From NCBI GenBank assembly GCA_022749755.1, contig CM040444.1, positions 15,648,274-15,712,273 on the forward strand: a stretch of 64,000 nt of DNA. The letters run 5' to 3'. Both the position numbers and the translations under genes were made by a program. This document shows, piece by piece, positions 25,320 to 38,892 of this stretch. Numbering within the stretch: position 1 is the first letter of the stretch; each line of letters begins with the position of its first letter. The notes under the pieces were generated by a model, which worked only from the letters and a program-made list of their open reading frames with translations, ran no database searches and was not told the DNA's origin. The stretch comes from Azadirachta indica. Lineage: Eukaryota; Streptophyta; Magnoliopsida; Sapindales; Meliaceae.

Positions 25320-26415
25320 GAATTAGGAAATTAATTGCTTCCCAATTTGTAAAACATTCAATTCCACAAAATTATTCATGATGGATTTGTGTATAGATCA
25401 CAATTATTCGAGGGAGATTCATTGACATTTAAGGAGGGACAAATATATATATATATATTTGAACTGAACTTGAACCTTCCCACTGCTAGTCAATATAAAA
25501 TTTTAGTTCACTGCTACTTAGAAAACTCCTTGTTACTGTTATTTGTGAACAACTGAAACGAACAATAGTGTAAGTATTAATTAGTCAACTAGAAAGAACT
25601 TCTATTTCTTAATCATAAAGCAGTTTTCAGATCACCACAAAATTAAATATTTAAATGGAATGCCTTTTCATTTCTAATGTGAATTAGTGCAAAATTAAAT
25701 TCCCAACTTATGATATCAGAAAATTTTCAGAAATAAGAATGATACTTTATTTTTTTTAAGAAAATAAATAAATATAAACTTTTATAATACCCTTTTAAAA
25801 CATATATCAAAGTCAAACACAAAAGCCAAAAAGTTCTAACCACATAAGCATAAGGACAAAACTTAGGCAGATATTATCTCTGTAAAATGAGAAAATTAAT
25901 AATTTTACTGAGAACTGCCAATTTTTGAATATTACTAGGGACTTACAACATACTAATCAAACGCAAAAGATTAAGATTTCTACTTTATTTAAAACAGGAT
26001 TGGGAAGGAATTTGATTTATTACATGGTAGCTAATTCTGCATTGGTTTCATTTTTTGAACTGATGTTCAATTTTTTGCAATTTCTTTTACTTTTAAATAC
26101 TAAAAAGGTTATTTTCTAAGCTTGTTTTCCTATATAGCAATTTTTTTAATTTATAAACTCAATGATGTTTCTGGCTAAAATTATAAGAAATTCGGAAATT
26201 TGCTGCTTTTTTTTCTGCAAAATGGAGTCCCAAAAATTTTATTTTATAAAATAATTTTTTATTTTATTCTTTATAATAAAAAAAAAAAAACCAATGTGAA
26301 ACTAGCAACGAATGGTCCTGGTTGTGTTCGGTATGTTGGGTTCTTATCCTCTGTTGTCACCTTAAGAATCATAGGCCTTCTGTACTGTACTACTTGCAGT
26401 TAGAGAGGCTGCAAA
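25320..26415. other. Intergenic region
   Basis: 3' UTR of the acyltransferase and promoter of the next gene. It is AT-rich with a short (TA)n tract near 25447-25459. No supported gene. Confidence 0.6.
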
Positions 26416-29400
26416 ATGAAGATGGGTTTAATCGGAGCGATGCACAGAGCTCCTTGTGCTACTGCACTTCCTTTTCGCCACGTCAGACCTACCATCATTA
26501 GATGCTCTTCTTCTTCTGGTAACTATAAATGCTTTTCACTGCTAATCTTTTCTTTTTTCTCTTAGCTCATACTGTTTTCGTTTTACTCTAAAAGGAACAT
26601 GTGTTTAATTGGTTATTTAATGTTTGCAGGCAGTTATTTGATATAGTTTATTTCTACGTTGAAAAGGGTTACGTATATATCAAATTCTGATGTTAGTTTA
26701 TGTTAATTGTGGAAATTTTAAATCCATTTGCATTTCATATTATTTGTATTAGACTTGAAGTCTTAAACTTTGAACTAAAGATGGTGAGGGGTTTGTTTAG
26801 ATTCAAACTGTAATTTCTAAAGTAGTTGAAATAGATGATGCATATTGAGACCTGTTATATTATCATTCATAGCCAAAATGGAATTTTTTAATTTATTTTT
26901 AACTGGAACTTGTAGTTTCATCTGCAGTTTTGGACTTTCGGCAGTTCATCCAATTGGGTTATAAGATTGTTTGCTAATGAAATTGCAGGTCATGTATCAT
27001 TCATCAAAGATATAGCAGCAACGAATCCTCCTGAGCATCTTGATCACTTACTAAAAGTGCTTCAGACTAGAGGTGAGCAGTGCTTAATTTCTTGACTTGG
27101 TACTTGGGATTTGAGATTGCAATGCTGTGTAGCCTAACCATCATGAGTGAGCTTGTTATACAAGAATATTTCAAGCGTGATTTGCATCTGTAATTTGATT
27201 AGGATTGAATGTGTAATTGTTTGAGGCTTTTTATAAAACCCACAGAACACTCACTTGACATCGTTGCCTTTTTAGTTCAAGATGCTGAAATTTCTTTATG
27301 TTGATAAATTTTCATTTTTATTTAACAAAATGAAAGGGTAACATTGTGCGTTTTCTTGAACTTCTGAATACATGTAAACTTCTCTCTCTATATAGAAGTA
27401 AAATGCACGTGTCATGTGATGTGTGTACAACATCAGGAATTATATAAATTACTTCTCCCTTTCCTTAAGTCTAAGCATCTTTGCAAACTTTACTTGCTCA
27501 CGTGCTATTGTTCCAACTTTAGACGTGGTATGCATGAAAATGGACAACTTTAGTTTGATCTTCGGTTCTGATAGATCATCAGGTATAGTGCTTTCTCATT
27601 CTTACAAATTTTGATTAGCAGCACTGAATTAGTTTATCTCATTATTGTGTAGAAGATAAAAATGTCCAGTACCATCAAACCTGTAGCAGTTATATCTTTT
27701 AGGCTTGTGAGTATCTGTTTTTTTTTTATGGCTCAATCCATCCAATTTTGGGGACTTGTGAAAATGTTTTTAAGCACTTCAAATTTTGTCATTGCATTGA
27801 CGTTTTTGATGATGAGATCCACACTTCAATTTTATGTCCAACCAACCTAAACTTTATTTTTCAGCTTCACAATCTTTTTTTGTTTAGTCTTCTACATTCA
27901 CAATGAAAATTTGGAGCTGGTTTCATTTTCTTTGTCATGTATGTTTCTGAAGCATTATTGTGTTTTTCTCTTGGTTACAGGTGACACCATTGTTTCTCCA
28001 GGATCTAGGCAAGGGCTTATTCCCCTTGCTATTCCTCTTTCAGAAAATCTCTCAGGTCTGATAACCATGAGGATGTTCCATGCAAGCTATAAGTAGTTTA
28101 TGGTGAAAAAATTTCCAATTGGAAGTTTATAATGTAACAGTGGTACATGTGTTACTTTTTTATAATAGGTGCTGTAACTGCATTGTTGCGGTGGCCAACA
28201 GCTCCTTCTGGGTAAGTGATTTGAATTTTCACAATTTATGCTGTATATTTCTGTTGCTACAGGCACATATATCTGCAAAAGCTTTTAACTCTTAATTAAT
28301 ATTCATACAACTATTGCTAACACAGAATGGAGATGCCAGTTGTGGAAGTTCGCAAGCATGGAGTGTGGCTTTTAGCCAAGAATGTAATACATTAAACTGA
28401 AAGCATGCCATAATGTGTATAACTAGTTGAGTATACTTGACATTTTGTTATCTAGAATCTTAGAAGTTTTACTTCTTTGTTCTCTTTCCTTCCCTGAGTT
28501 TGTAAAATAGAGTTGACGAAGGAATGCATTGCTGAAGCTTTCGCTCAAAATAGTTATCTTATTTTCACAAAGACAACTTATCAATTTTCTGCTTTTGAAA
28601 TGCAGGTAGATCAATATATTCACCGCATACTGGTTGAAGAAGATGCCCACCATGTAGAAGAAAGCAATGGTGAATTATTTAATGTGTCTTCTGAGGCTGG
28701 TAAAAACCTTTATCGAAGGGGTGATTTTGCTGTATCCCAGATATCGAATCTTGATAGTTATCTCTTGAGCAAGGTGCAGTATGCTTGTGTGAGTTGAGAT
28801 TTAATATTGTCTCTCTTAGATATGTTGGTGACAGCTCATTGTTTGTCCTACAGGTTGGACTGTTTCCTGATGTTTTAGAGCGTAAAGTAAGGCGACACTT
28901 TGAGGAAGGGGATCATGTAAGATTTTCCATGTTTCTGTCATTAATTGAGAATTTTGTCCTTCTGAGGCTGCTATTGATTATTTTTTTGGTCACACTGGTA
29001 AATGGAAGGTTTCAGCTTTGGTGACTGGGGAGTTCTATACGAAGAAGGACCTCTTCCCTGGATTTGGACGGCCTTTTGTATTTAATGCAGAGATTTTGCA
29101 GAAGTTAGTAGAAAAATCTCTTTAAGCTTATCATCTGTTATTTGGAGATGCATTGCATTTTGCAATATCTCAAGAGAAACTTTTAAATCTATTTGTAGAC
29201 TAGGGCGTGTCTCAGAAGCTAAAGATTCTGCAAGGGTGGCTTTGAAATCACCATGGTGGACATTAGGCTGTGCATACCAGGCATGTGACATTTCTTTGAT
29301 CAGACACATTCAAATTCTATCCTCTAGTTTATGTGGTGATATTTGCTATCACTGACCAGGAGGTTGCTGGCATTGCCCAATGGGAGGATGAGCAAATTGA

Positions 29401-29732
29401 GTACATCAAGGAGAAGGTTACCGAAGAGGGTAGACAAGAAGATTTAAAAAAAGGAAAGGCACCTGTCCAGGTATTATTGCAGCAGAGTTCATTTGTTTAA
29501 TTTGTACTGGGAGCTTGAGGGAAACTGTTATTGTGCATAAGAGATTTTACACAAGGTACTATCAAATGTTTGTTCTTATTTCTCCATGCAGATTGCATTG
29601 GACGAGGCTGCTTTTCTGCTGGATTTGGCTTCTATTGAAGGGACCTGGACTGACTCTCAACAGCGCATTGCTGAATGCTACAAGGAGGCTGGACTGGATG
29701 AAATTGCAAGATTTATCTTGTATACAGATTGA
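26416..29732 (+). CDS. Unrecognised, probably plastid-targeted 340-residue protein
   Basis: Eleven exons: 26416-26518, 26989-27072, 27981-28055, 28169-28211, 28326-28383, 28606-28773, 28854-28916, 29009-29103, 29199-29280, 29360-29470 and 29592-29732, with phases that all agree. The first 35 residues are rich in Ala, Arg and Ser with few acids (ATALPFRHVRPTIIRCSSSS), like a chloroplast transit peptide. The mature part has SPGSRQGLIPLAIPLSENLS, LLRWPTAPSGMEMPVVEV, a hydrophilic middle (LVEEDAHHVEES) and a C-terminus with LVTGEFYTKKDLFPGFGRP and SPWWTLGCAYQ. I do not recognise a domain. Its place just before SUD1 would match Arabidopsis At4g34090, which I recall as a chloroplast protein labelled cyclin delta-3, but I cannot confirm the homology. 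Intron 9 appears to start with GC. Confidence 0.82.
29281..29359 (+). other. Putative GC-AG intron
   Basis: The exon ends ACCAG and the intron would start GCATGT and end GACCAG, 79 nt long. Only this donor keeps the frame (AYQ/EVAGIAQWE). The nearest GT, four bases downstream, would shift the frame and soon hit stops. Confidence 0.7.
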
Positions 29733-30497
29733 AACCAAGATTAGAGTTTGTGGTGAAAACAAATAATGGGATACTTCTCTTTTTGGGGCTCTGGATTTCT
29801 TTCAGCCAGCCTTCAGAAAAAGAAAAAGGGAGAGCAATAGAGAAGCAGTCCTTATTCTTTTTGTTAGGCATTTTGTTCCATTGTTCTTGTTAACTATATA
29901 GCATATATGCCAAATGTAGCATTCAAAGATTTTGAGATTATAAGCAAGGAAGTTTCAGTTTCCTGTGTTTCCATGAAACATTCCTCCAGAAGCAATTATG
30001 GAATATGATTTTGTCGCCAATTTTTACTGAAGTATGATTTGTTTAACGTCTTAATGGTGCACCATTAGAAAAGTAGAAAGCTGCAACTTCCAAAGTCAGA
30101 TACATTATTGGATGCAGAAAAATGATCTCATCTCTTTGCATCAAATGGCATCTCAGTATTCCAATCAAATCCTCACAAACGTTAACCCTCTACAGCCATC
30201 TATCATTACAGGGTTTATTTAGTTTCCCAAATGATTAAAATCCAGAAGTATTTTCACAAGCAACACTTGAAAAGTTACTATACAATAACTCTTTGCAGAT
30301 CTCTCTCCTTATAAAAAGAGGTAAAGCAGTCAAACCTTCATCTCCAATCATCAAGGGGGACCATATAAACACCAAACATCAACACCCAAAACATGAAAAC
30401 CGCAGGAAATTTGCCTCTCCAAGCACATATTATTTCTAATACTGCAGCAGCAGGAATTTCTCTATTGGCTTAGCTTGGCTTGTTTATCTTCTTGTAT
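29733..30497. other. Convergent 3' UTR region
   Basis: The space between the stop of the plus-strand gene and the stop of the minus-strand filament-like protein gene. It should hold both 3' UTRs. No other gene seen. Confidence 0.7.
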
Positions 30498-33400
30498 TCA
30501 GACCTTGGCCAAAGATCGAGAATTCTTGCCCATACCTTTCTTCCTTTTCAGCAGCAGTTTCATTAGAAAACCAACTCCTCGTTTTTTACCAGGCACAATG
30601 GCCAGAGATGCAACTGCAGTACTATTGCTTTTATTATCTGAAGCAATATATGCTTCTGGAGTCTGGGCCGGGATATTGGGAACATTCAAATCATTACAAT
30701 CATTAGAGTGAAGCGATGGTTTCTGTGTGTCTTCAATACTTGAAGTTGCCTTATTATTTGGAGACTTGACAAGATCTTCTTTAGTGCTATCTTCCGCTAG
30801 CATTTGATCACGCAAGGAGAAGCGCTTGTTCAACTTCTTGTTATTGGTTGTAGTGGTTGCAGGATTGGTGGTAGAGAAAACCTTGTCAAAAAGAACTGCT
30901 TCTCGTGGTGAAGCCAGTGCCTTCAGCTGTTTTCCAAGGTTTAGAATGGTTTCTTGGCACTCTGCCAACTTTAAAGAAGCTGCTGTCATTTCCCAACCCT
31001 GCATAATTAAGTGGAAGCATTCATGTCATCACAGTGTTATAAATTGTTTTCATTCTTCAGTTGCATTGACGGTTTATTGCTTAAGAGATGTCGGCGAGAT
31101 CAGCATATCAAGTATTTTGTAAGGTTCCTTTCCTATCTATTTGACGTTTAAGATAATCTAGCTACATAAATCAGAATCCATGATATGTTATGAAACAAAA
31201 TTATGATGGAAGAGATGAAATTGAATGAGACTAAGTTCAATTCATCAGATATAGGGTTACTGTTCTGAGATAGCTGTTTTCAAGTCTTAATGTTGTAGAT
31301 TTACAAGTCTGCTTCTATCACAAAGCCAATGTGATAAGAACACAACAATGTCAATGACTTACATTCTGGGATTGCTTTCCCTCCTGATTTATGCCATGCT
31401 TTGGTGTTTCCTTCTTTGCAACACTGAGTTAAAATGATGAGAAAATTAGAGCTTCATCAAGAAACATTTTTGTTAAGTTACTGTATCAGAGAAGCCAAAA
31501 AATCAGTTTTACCTCTCTAACTGAAGTTGAAGCTCAAGGCATGTTGCTTCTAGTTCCTCACAACAATTATTTTTGTACTCCAATTCAACTTCCAAAGATG
31601 AGAACTTCTGGAAGACCTCATTCAGTTTAGCTTTAGTAACTGTAAGCTGGGTATCAAGATCTTCATTGATTGACTTTTGATTTTCAATCTGATCCACAAT
31701 AATTTCATTTGATTCTTTCAAAGTTTTCACTTCTGTTTCTAAGCTTCCAATGTGTTCTTTTGATTCAGAAAGTTGTATCATCAGTTCCTTGCTCTTATCA
31801 GTTACTGATTTCAGCCTGGCTTCCATATTCTTCAACTCATCTTTTAGTCTTCTGTTTTCTTCATGAAGATTACCCTGAATACACTCCTTTGGGAACAGGA
31901 TATTTTCATCAGGCACAGAAGCAGCTGAGAGCAAACATGAAGATTGCTCTTCAGCGATGTCAACTGTGTTTGATTCCCCAAGTAAACCATCTACTTCCAC
32001 TCCAACTTTGTTACCACTTGGTGATTCATTCCAACCAAAATGCGTCTTTATTTTGTTCCTTGCACTTACAGCATCTTTAGGGGCAATACGGTTGTTCATA
32101 ATCCAGTCTAAAGCATATGAGAGTTCCCCAACAAATTCATGAAGGTCAGCCTTTCCACTCAACTGATCATTACAAGCACCCACAAACTTTTGCATAACAG
32201 CACCTAATTCAGAAGGTTTCCACTGGAAAACATGAACAGAGTATGGATAACTGCCTGAAGATGTTACATTAACTCCTTCAATTAGTTCAATGATGTTAGA
32301 GATTGACTTACTGAGATTAGATTCAAGGTGTTGGCTGCTTATTTCTTTGTCCATTCTACAATTTTCATCCAAGGAATGTGCAACTGGAGATCTATTAGAA
32401 GGTTTCAAAGTTGTGTAACTTCCAATATAAAGAGGTTCAGATATTCGAGGATTATTTGATATTCTACTGAATCAGCTGCCGCGACAGTCGGATAATTTAC
32501 ATAGCCCAAAGCAATTCTGATATCCTCAAGAAGCTCATCTAGATGTTGTTTTGAAATTTGCCTTTGCTTCAACATTGCATTCAAAACAACCTGAAGCCAG
32601 TCAAAAGAGTTTTCAGTTGCTACATTTTTTGAGTGGATCTCCCGTTTCATCTCAGCAAGGTTGGAATCAATTGGTAGAACATTAACTAATGCCCTGCTAG
32701 TGCCACGACTAGAAGGTGGTTCCACAGAAACTACAGCTAATTTCTCCATCTCAACAAAATCATCCATTAAGCTCATGTCAGAAGCTTTGCGTTCCAGTTG
32801 ATTTTTTATTTTCCCATCTTTGAAATGTTCCAATTCTGAAATTAGAGCATTAGCCCATGATCCAGATGAGCTGATACCATCATCACTGCCATTGTCAATT
32901 GACATCATAGAAAGTTCACTGGAAATAGGGACACACCTTGCCAGCTCCATGGATTTTTGAGCTTTGCATGTCTCTTTAAGCTGAGATTCAACAAATGATA
33001 ATCTTGAAGCTGTTCTTGAGTACATCATCCTTGAAGCTTGAAGTTCGGTGCTCTTCATGGTCACAATATCTTTCAGAGTTTTGTTTTCTTCTTCCATATC
33101 ACGTAATTGCTCAATCAGGCCGATGTTCTTACTGGAAACTTCAGGAGAGCTCCCCATGGTAGCTTCCCTTAGAATCAAATCTCTTGAAGGATTCAACTTT
33201 CTTCTTCTCATATCCATCTGATCCCTTCCCAGCATTTCAACTTCACTCTTCATCTTTGCTGTAGCAGCAGAACCTGGCTGCTTTTTTCGCCCCAATAGAC
33301 GTAGTCTCTGGCATTCTGCTTCTAGCTTTGTGATTTCCTTCACACTCTCCAAATGCTGCTTATGTGCTGCCTCAACAGATCGGCGAGTATATTCCATCTC

Positions 33401-34500
33401 CTCATTTCGAATCTCAAGCTCTTTCTCAAGAATGCGAAACTCATATTTCAAGAATGCATTTTCTTTTTTTCCGTGGCATCTAATCTAGACATTAGTGTAT
33501 TAAATTCTGCTTCTGCCTGAGACCTGTGCTTCCTTAGATCTTCAATCAATTTCTCTTTGACTAGGATGGATTTACTCAGATAGCTATTCTCAGCAGCCAA
33601 CTTGGCAAGTCTTTCATTTGCTTCTCTCAAATTCTTTTCTAATTCTTTCTGTGCCTTTTCAAACTCACTTGTTGTCTTAGTTTCAGCATCATGTTTCCTT
33701 TTCTCTTCTTCTCGATCAAAGTCCAAGCGTCGTGTACATTTCATCAATGCAGCATCTGAATGAGTTACATTATCATTTGAAGCCAGCTGAAGCCCCAAAG
33801 CTTCATCAAGTTCTTTTTTCTCCAATGCTGATTCTGCTTCTGGCTTTTCTTGGCCTAAAAGATACATTTATTCATTGAATCAGCAGTAGGAAAAGTAAAA
33901 ACTCAAAAAAGGAAGAAGCATCAGATCTGATCAGCAGATATATAGCCTCTAATGGAAAACTTATGCAAGTTAGAATCAAATAAATCACCTGCATTGGCTT
34001 TTTGCATGAGTTCTGCTTGTTCTCTACGAAGGTCATCTTTAGGATGACAATCAAAGAGGACTGAAGCTAATTTCTCATTAAGATTTTTCACAGATCTATC
34101 CGGTCCTACAGCTTTCCCTGTTAGAAATGTCTGAACCTAATGTAAACAAACAACAGCAAGCCAGAATTTCAAACATATGTTATGTATAATGTTCATTACT
34201 TGACAAAGATGATTGCGCGAGTTTCTTTCACACCATCAGGAAAAAGGAACAACAAAGATTAAGGGCTATGAACTATTACCATGGAACCTGAAAACATTTT
34301 TTCAACAGCTAATTGCCCAATTCAATAACCAAAAAGGTGAAGGGGCAAAGACGAGTTTCATATGAAAAATGAGTTAGATGAACTACAGAGTATCCCATTA
34401 CCTGTCCATTGGTTCGTTTAAAAGTAACGTCAACTTTGTCAGTTGCAACAATTGTCTTTTCTGAAGATTTTTTCCTCCAAATCCATGCCTTCTGGTCCAT
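30498..34500 (-). CDS. Filament-like plant protein (FPP/DUF869), two frame breaks
   Basis: Long coiled-coil protein of the FPP family; members bind MAP65 or vesicle-tethering partners and link to microtubules and the plasma membrane. Exons in transcription order: 34402-34500, 33989-34136, 31513-33854, 31363-31423 and 30498-30998. It starts MDQKAWIWRKKSSEKT, followed by NLNEKLASVL; hallmarks are EAECQRLRLLGRKK, FDWLQVVLNAM, LSKSISNIIELIEG and the tail motif KLAECQETILNLGKQLKALA. The last residues are basic (LLKRKKGMGK). The big exon changes frame twice: at an A7 run (33464-33470) and between about 32455 and 32475. Each break equals one missing base; with both allowed for, the length would be about 1050 residues, normal for the family. 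The breaks may be assembly errors, real mutations or, for the first, ribosomal frameshifting. Confidence 0.88.
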
Positions 34501-36115
34501 GATTTTAGTTTCTGTAAATATAGATCAGAAAAGGAAAATTACAGTTTTACTCTACCGCTTAACGTAGATGTTTAGAAGAACTTCTATAAATGAGAAGCAC
34601 CATTTTCTTCCGGCATGAAGATTTCAGTTCAACATAAAAAAGTAAAGCAAATCTGTAAAATTGACCACTGATTGTTCATATCCTATAAACTAAATCCTTA
34701 AATTCAATGATTTTATCAGTATCAATGTGTTTATCAGTATCAATGTGATTTGTGGACTAATACGAAACAATTTATGGACAAGGAATACTGATGTGCTGTT
34801 GCACTTTAATTCATCAACTTCTGCAACACTAATATATAGAAGCAACCCACCACACACAAGAATGGCATTTCGACAACAAATCTACAGCTTCCTTAGTATG
34901 AATCTAAGGCAAACTGAATGTTCATTCATTAAAAAAAAAATGATGATATAAAACCAAGAAGAAACTAAATGCAGGTGACTCCATTTCCCTCAAACAACCC
35001 TGTGAAGAGCAAAGGTAGCATGTTGGGTTCAGATTACAATGGTAGAAAAGCTAATTATGTAACCAAAAAAAAAGGGTACTATAACGTAAATCAGTTCAGT
35101 AGGTAATGGAATGGCACAGGACATATTTGATGGCATTACCGCTGAAAATGGAGTGTATCCTGTCATTTAATGTATGGACTATAACAGCAGACTGCCAAAA
35201 TGCCTCTGCTTAGCAATTTATTAGAACTTACAACGGTGGTTTTTTCCTTTATTTAGCTTATTACTGAATTTGGTAAAACAATTATAACCTAGTCAAAAGT
35301 TGCAGATTCCACATTTCCTGCCATGGTATATCCTCATCCGGAAATCTTATGTTATAAACATGATAGAGGAATGGACAAAATAGATGTCAGAACTCAGGAG
35401 CGTGAGATCAAGAAGCTGAATATAGTAGAATGAACTCTCTTGTTCGTAATCAGCTCAATCTTAGCTTCAAAAGCATCAATAAAAGTAGTTCCAAGTGATC
35501 AACAAGCTGCATCTATGTACTCATCATCTCTAAACATATCAAAACTGTTATCGCATCCATGATCTTACAGCTGCAAAATATAACTTGGTTGAGTAAACGA
35601 AAACTTTATCAGAAGATTTTAGCCAAACGCTCAAGAGTGATGTGATAGTTACAATAACAAAATCACAAACACAGAATGGTCTACCAGTTTGTGCTACATA
35701 AATGAACTTAAATATCAGAGCCCAATTAATCAAGCTCGACAAGATAGTCACAGCGAGCCAATGAACAGTACCTACGCTATCTTATCATGCATAAGAACAC
35801 GCAGCATGTAAGAGCAAATGGAAGCTTTTATGCCATTACAGGAAAATCCCACCAAGAAAAGGAGGAAGTTGTTGACAGTTCTTACCTGCACTAGTGAAGA
35901 AAGGAGTTCTAACAGTCCATTGATGATAAACAACTTGTGGGAAAGCGGGGAGAAAGACAGAGAGAGAGAGAGAAAGAGTTAAATTTGTTTCGGGACGTAC
36001 GTTGAAAAATGCAGTGAAAGATGAAAGATGAAAGATATGATTGGAAGATGGAAATGAAGGTGAGCTCGCAAGCAAAAGAAAAAGAAACACCACAAGAAAA
36101 TCATGCAAATGCAAT
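34501..36115 (-). other. 5' UTR, leader intron and promoter of the FPP gene
   Basis: An acceptor (TTTACAG) leaves 34501-34511 as the 3' part of the leader. A donor GTGCAG/GTAAGA at 35885/35886 defines an upstream leader exon from 35886 to about 36000 with a GA/CT repeat, giving a 1.4 kb leader intron (34512-35885). A leader intron is common in this family. The plus-strand open frame at 36021-36437 is lysine-rich and looks like a shadow of this region. Confidence 0.6.
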
Positions 36116-38892
36116 ATACAAACAAGGACAGGCTACACTTACATTGGATGCTATGACTATTCCACCGACAGCTTATTCATTGCTGCTAATTATAGTGTAC
36201 AAAAATTCTAAGAGAGAGAGACGGAAACAACATAATGGAGTCACCAACCCAACGAGGGGACAAAAGCAAAAGAGGAATGGATGCATAGCCAATACTAGAT
36301 TACAGGGTGTGATCAAATTGGACCACAGAGCAGGTAAAAATCATAAAGAAAGACTGGAAAAGAGTGGCCTTACATGTATAGTAAAGACAATAGCGGTGGT
36401 AGAAGTAAAAGAAAAAAAGTGGAGATCGAGAAATTAAAAAAAGATAAAAGAGTTGCTTTGATCATATCTATCCTCTTTAGATTCTATTTTTAATACATTG
36501 ATCTGCATTGATCAAGCTCAACGGCTATGAACATAACTAGAATGTTTTATTTCAATCATGTTATATGTGTATATATTAAGATGTGAAATTTAGATTACAA
36601 TTAATGGTAAATAATGTAACGGCAATTCATAAATGCTATTTAATAATGGGTTAATAATAGAGTAACAAAGTTTCATATTATATTCTAACTTTTTAACCAC
36701 AACTTTAATGATTTTCATTTCATCAATACGTTACAGGTGGGTGGGGAATTAAAATGCGCGATAAAGTTATAGTGTTTAGATGCGTCTATTAAATTTTGGA
36801 TTTTTTTTTTATTTTTTAGTATTTTTTTTAGTGGAAAGTGAAAGTAGGTCTTTTTCTTTATTTTGAGGGATTATTTTATTTTATTTTATTCAATTCATAG
36901 CCAATAATTTTTTATTTCAAATTATTTGATTTAGATAATACTGATTAAAGTTATAAAATCTAGAACTTCAATTCTCTCTCTAATTTAATTATCATAAAAT
37001 TTAATTTAAGAAGATAAATATTATCTCATTATTATACCAAAAGTTAAAATAGATAATCAAAACATACAACATCAAAATTTATTTATATAGGTGTTTGGTA
37101 ATCGTTGTAGAACATATGTGAAATTTTTTCTGATACTACAATAGTAACGAGTTAATGAAAAAGATTGTTAGTATCTTATAAAAATAACAAATATTATTTT
37201 ACATGACCTGAAATTAATAATTTATACCGAATTTAGTAAAAAAAAATTAATAAATATATGAAATTAACTAAATTCATAAAATTAGCTATTAGCATGAAAA
37301 AATTAGAGTAATTTGAGTTCATTTATAAACAAAATAATGATGTCACTTGCAAGAAATAGTCACTTGAATAATGGTTTTCATGTTGGCCACAACGGCCGGT
37401 GATAAAGATTAAAATCTGTAATCATTACAACTGGTCCATTTAACAGGATATTTTAGATTATTGTATCTTATGATTAAGACAAGATTACTCCCAAACATTA
37501 ATTTCCTAATTTTCTATTGTGTGTGGGCTTAACAAAGTTTGGGGTGAATTATTAAATGGGTGCATAAGTAGATGGCTAACTGGCTGAATGGATATAGCCC
37601 AAATATCATTGCCTCGTACATGGGTCCAAAATGGCAGTCAAACAATCCCCGAGTCTTCAGTCCATGTTGGACTTCAAAGTTCAACGCTTTTCAACGTTAT
37701 ATTATAATAATAATAATAACAATAATAATATATACATCATGCAATTAATTAATCAGGCAATTTCAATATTTTATATTATTTCTTGGAGCACAATTTCACT
37801 GTAAATTGTGATGCTCTAAATTGCAAAGCAATGAACATGCATGAAGACTTTCAACGTCCGTCCATGTATTTGTTTTTCAAAACTTATAATATATTTAGTA
37901 ATATTTAAATTTACAATTATATAACAATTGTGTGGTAATAATTAATTAAATAACTATCTCATATAATTTATTTTATTGATCCAAAAGAGTTTTCCTAATA
38001 ACAAAATCTCTTTCTATTATTATTTATTATTATTATTATTATTATTATGTTATTAATTGTAATTTGAAAAAAGTTGATTCAAAATTTAGAAGAAAAAAAA
38101 AACACTTGTCTCAAATCTATTAAGAGAAACATTAAATTTAAATTATTGAGTCTACATTATTTAAAATTTATTTGAAAAAGTTTTACGAAATAAACTCTTA
38201 ACATTTTTAAAATAAAAATCTAAATTTTTTTGTAATGATTGACAAGAAATTTATAAATCAATAAGGAAAAAAAAAACTGTTTAAAGATATGAATAACTTT
38301 CATCTAAAAGTCAAAAATAATTAAGAGATTGAACTTTGGTTTGGATTATATAAAATTGAACGTTATTCTTGGTATAAATTAACACGAGCCTTGTAAAACT
38401 TTTTCTTGAATTATTTTATGTATTATGGAAGGCGTTTTTATGTTTTTTAAAAGTGCTTTTAAAAATCTAAAATCACTCTCAGAAATAATAACAATAATAA
38501 TAATAATAATAGTAACAATTATTTAATCCTAGAGAGTATACATTTTACCGATTTGGCGAATCATTGCTTTCGCTTTAGTTTCTCCGATACTTGCATTATA
38601 TTCAAAACGTTGACCGGTCTATTGAAGCTATCAAAACTGAAAGCCAATAGACAGCCTCCACGTCATTTCAGTCTGCCAGATACGTCGTAAGTCGTAACCG
38701 ACAAAAGCGTAATAAAACTATGAAGATAGGGGCAATTAGGGGCACAGACCTCAAAAATTCTGCCCAACAATCTCCGTCTTCTAACAATCCACGATCCAAT
38801 TTCGAAGCCATAAATCATTTATACGATAAATCGTTCTAAACTAGGGGTCTCAAACTCGGTGCGTTGAACTCAGCGCGTGCGTTCGCTAGCCT
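36116..38892. other. Divergent intergenic region between FPP and SUD1
   Basis: AT-rich with ATT/TTA microsatellites (about 37702-37728, 38021-38048 and 38487-38511). The last 300 bases are GC-richer and should hold the SUD1 promoter and leader. No gene seen. Confidence 0.6.

Noticed and set aside
32475..32515. 36-nt intron (GTAAATTATCC...TTCAG) that would repair the FPP frame
   Set aside because: Below the minimum intron length for plants; a one-base indel is simpler.
36021..36437. 138-codon lysine-rich open frame
   Set aside because: It overlaps the FPP leader exon and promoter on the other strand; purine-rich composition alone keeps it open.
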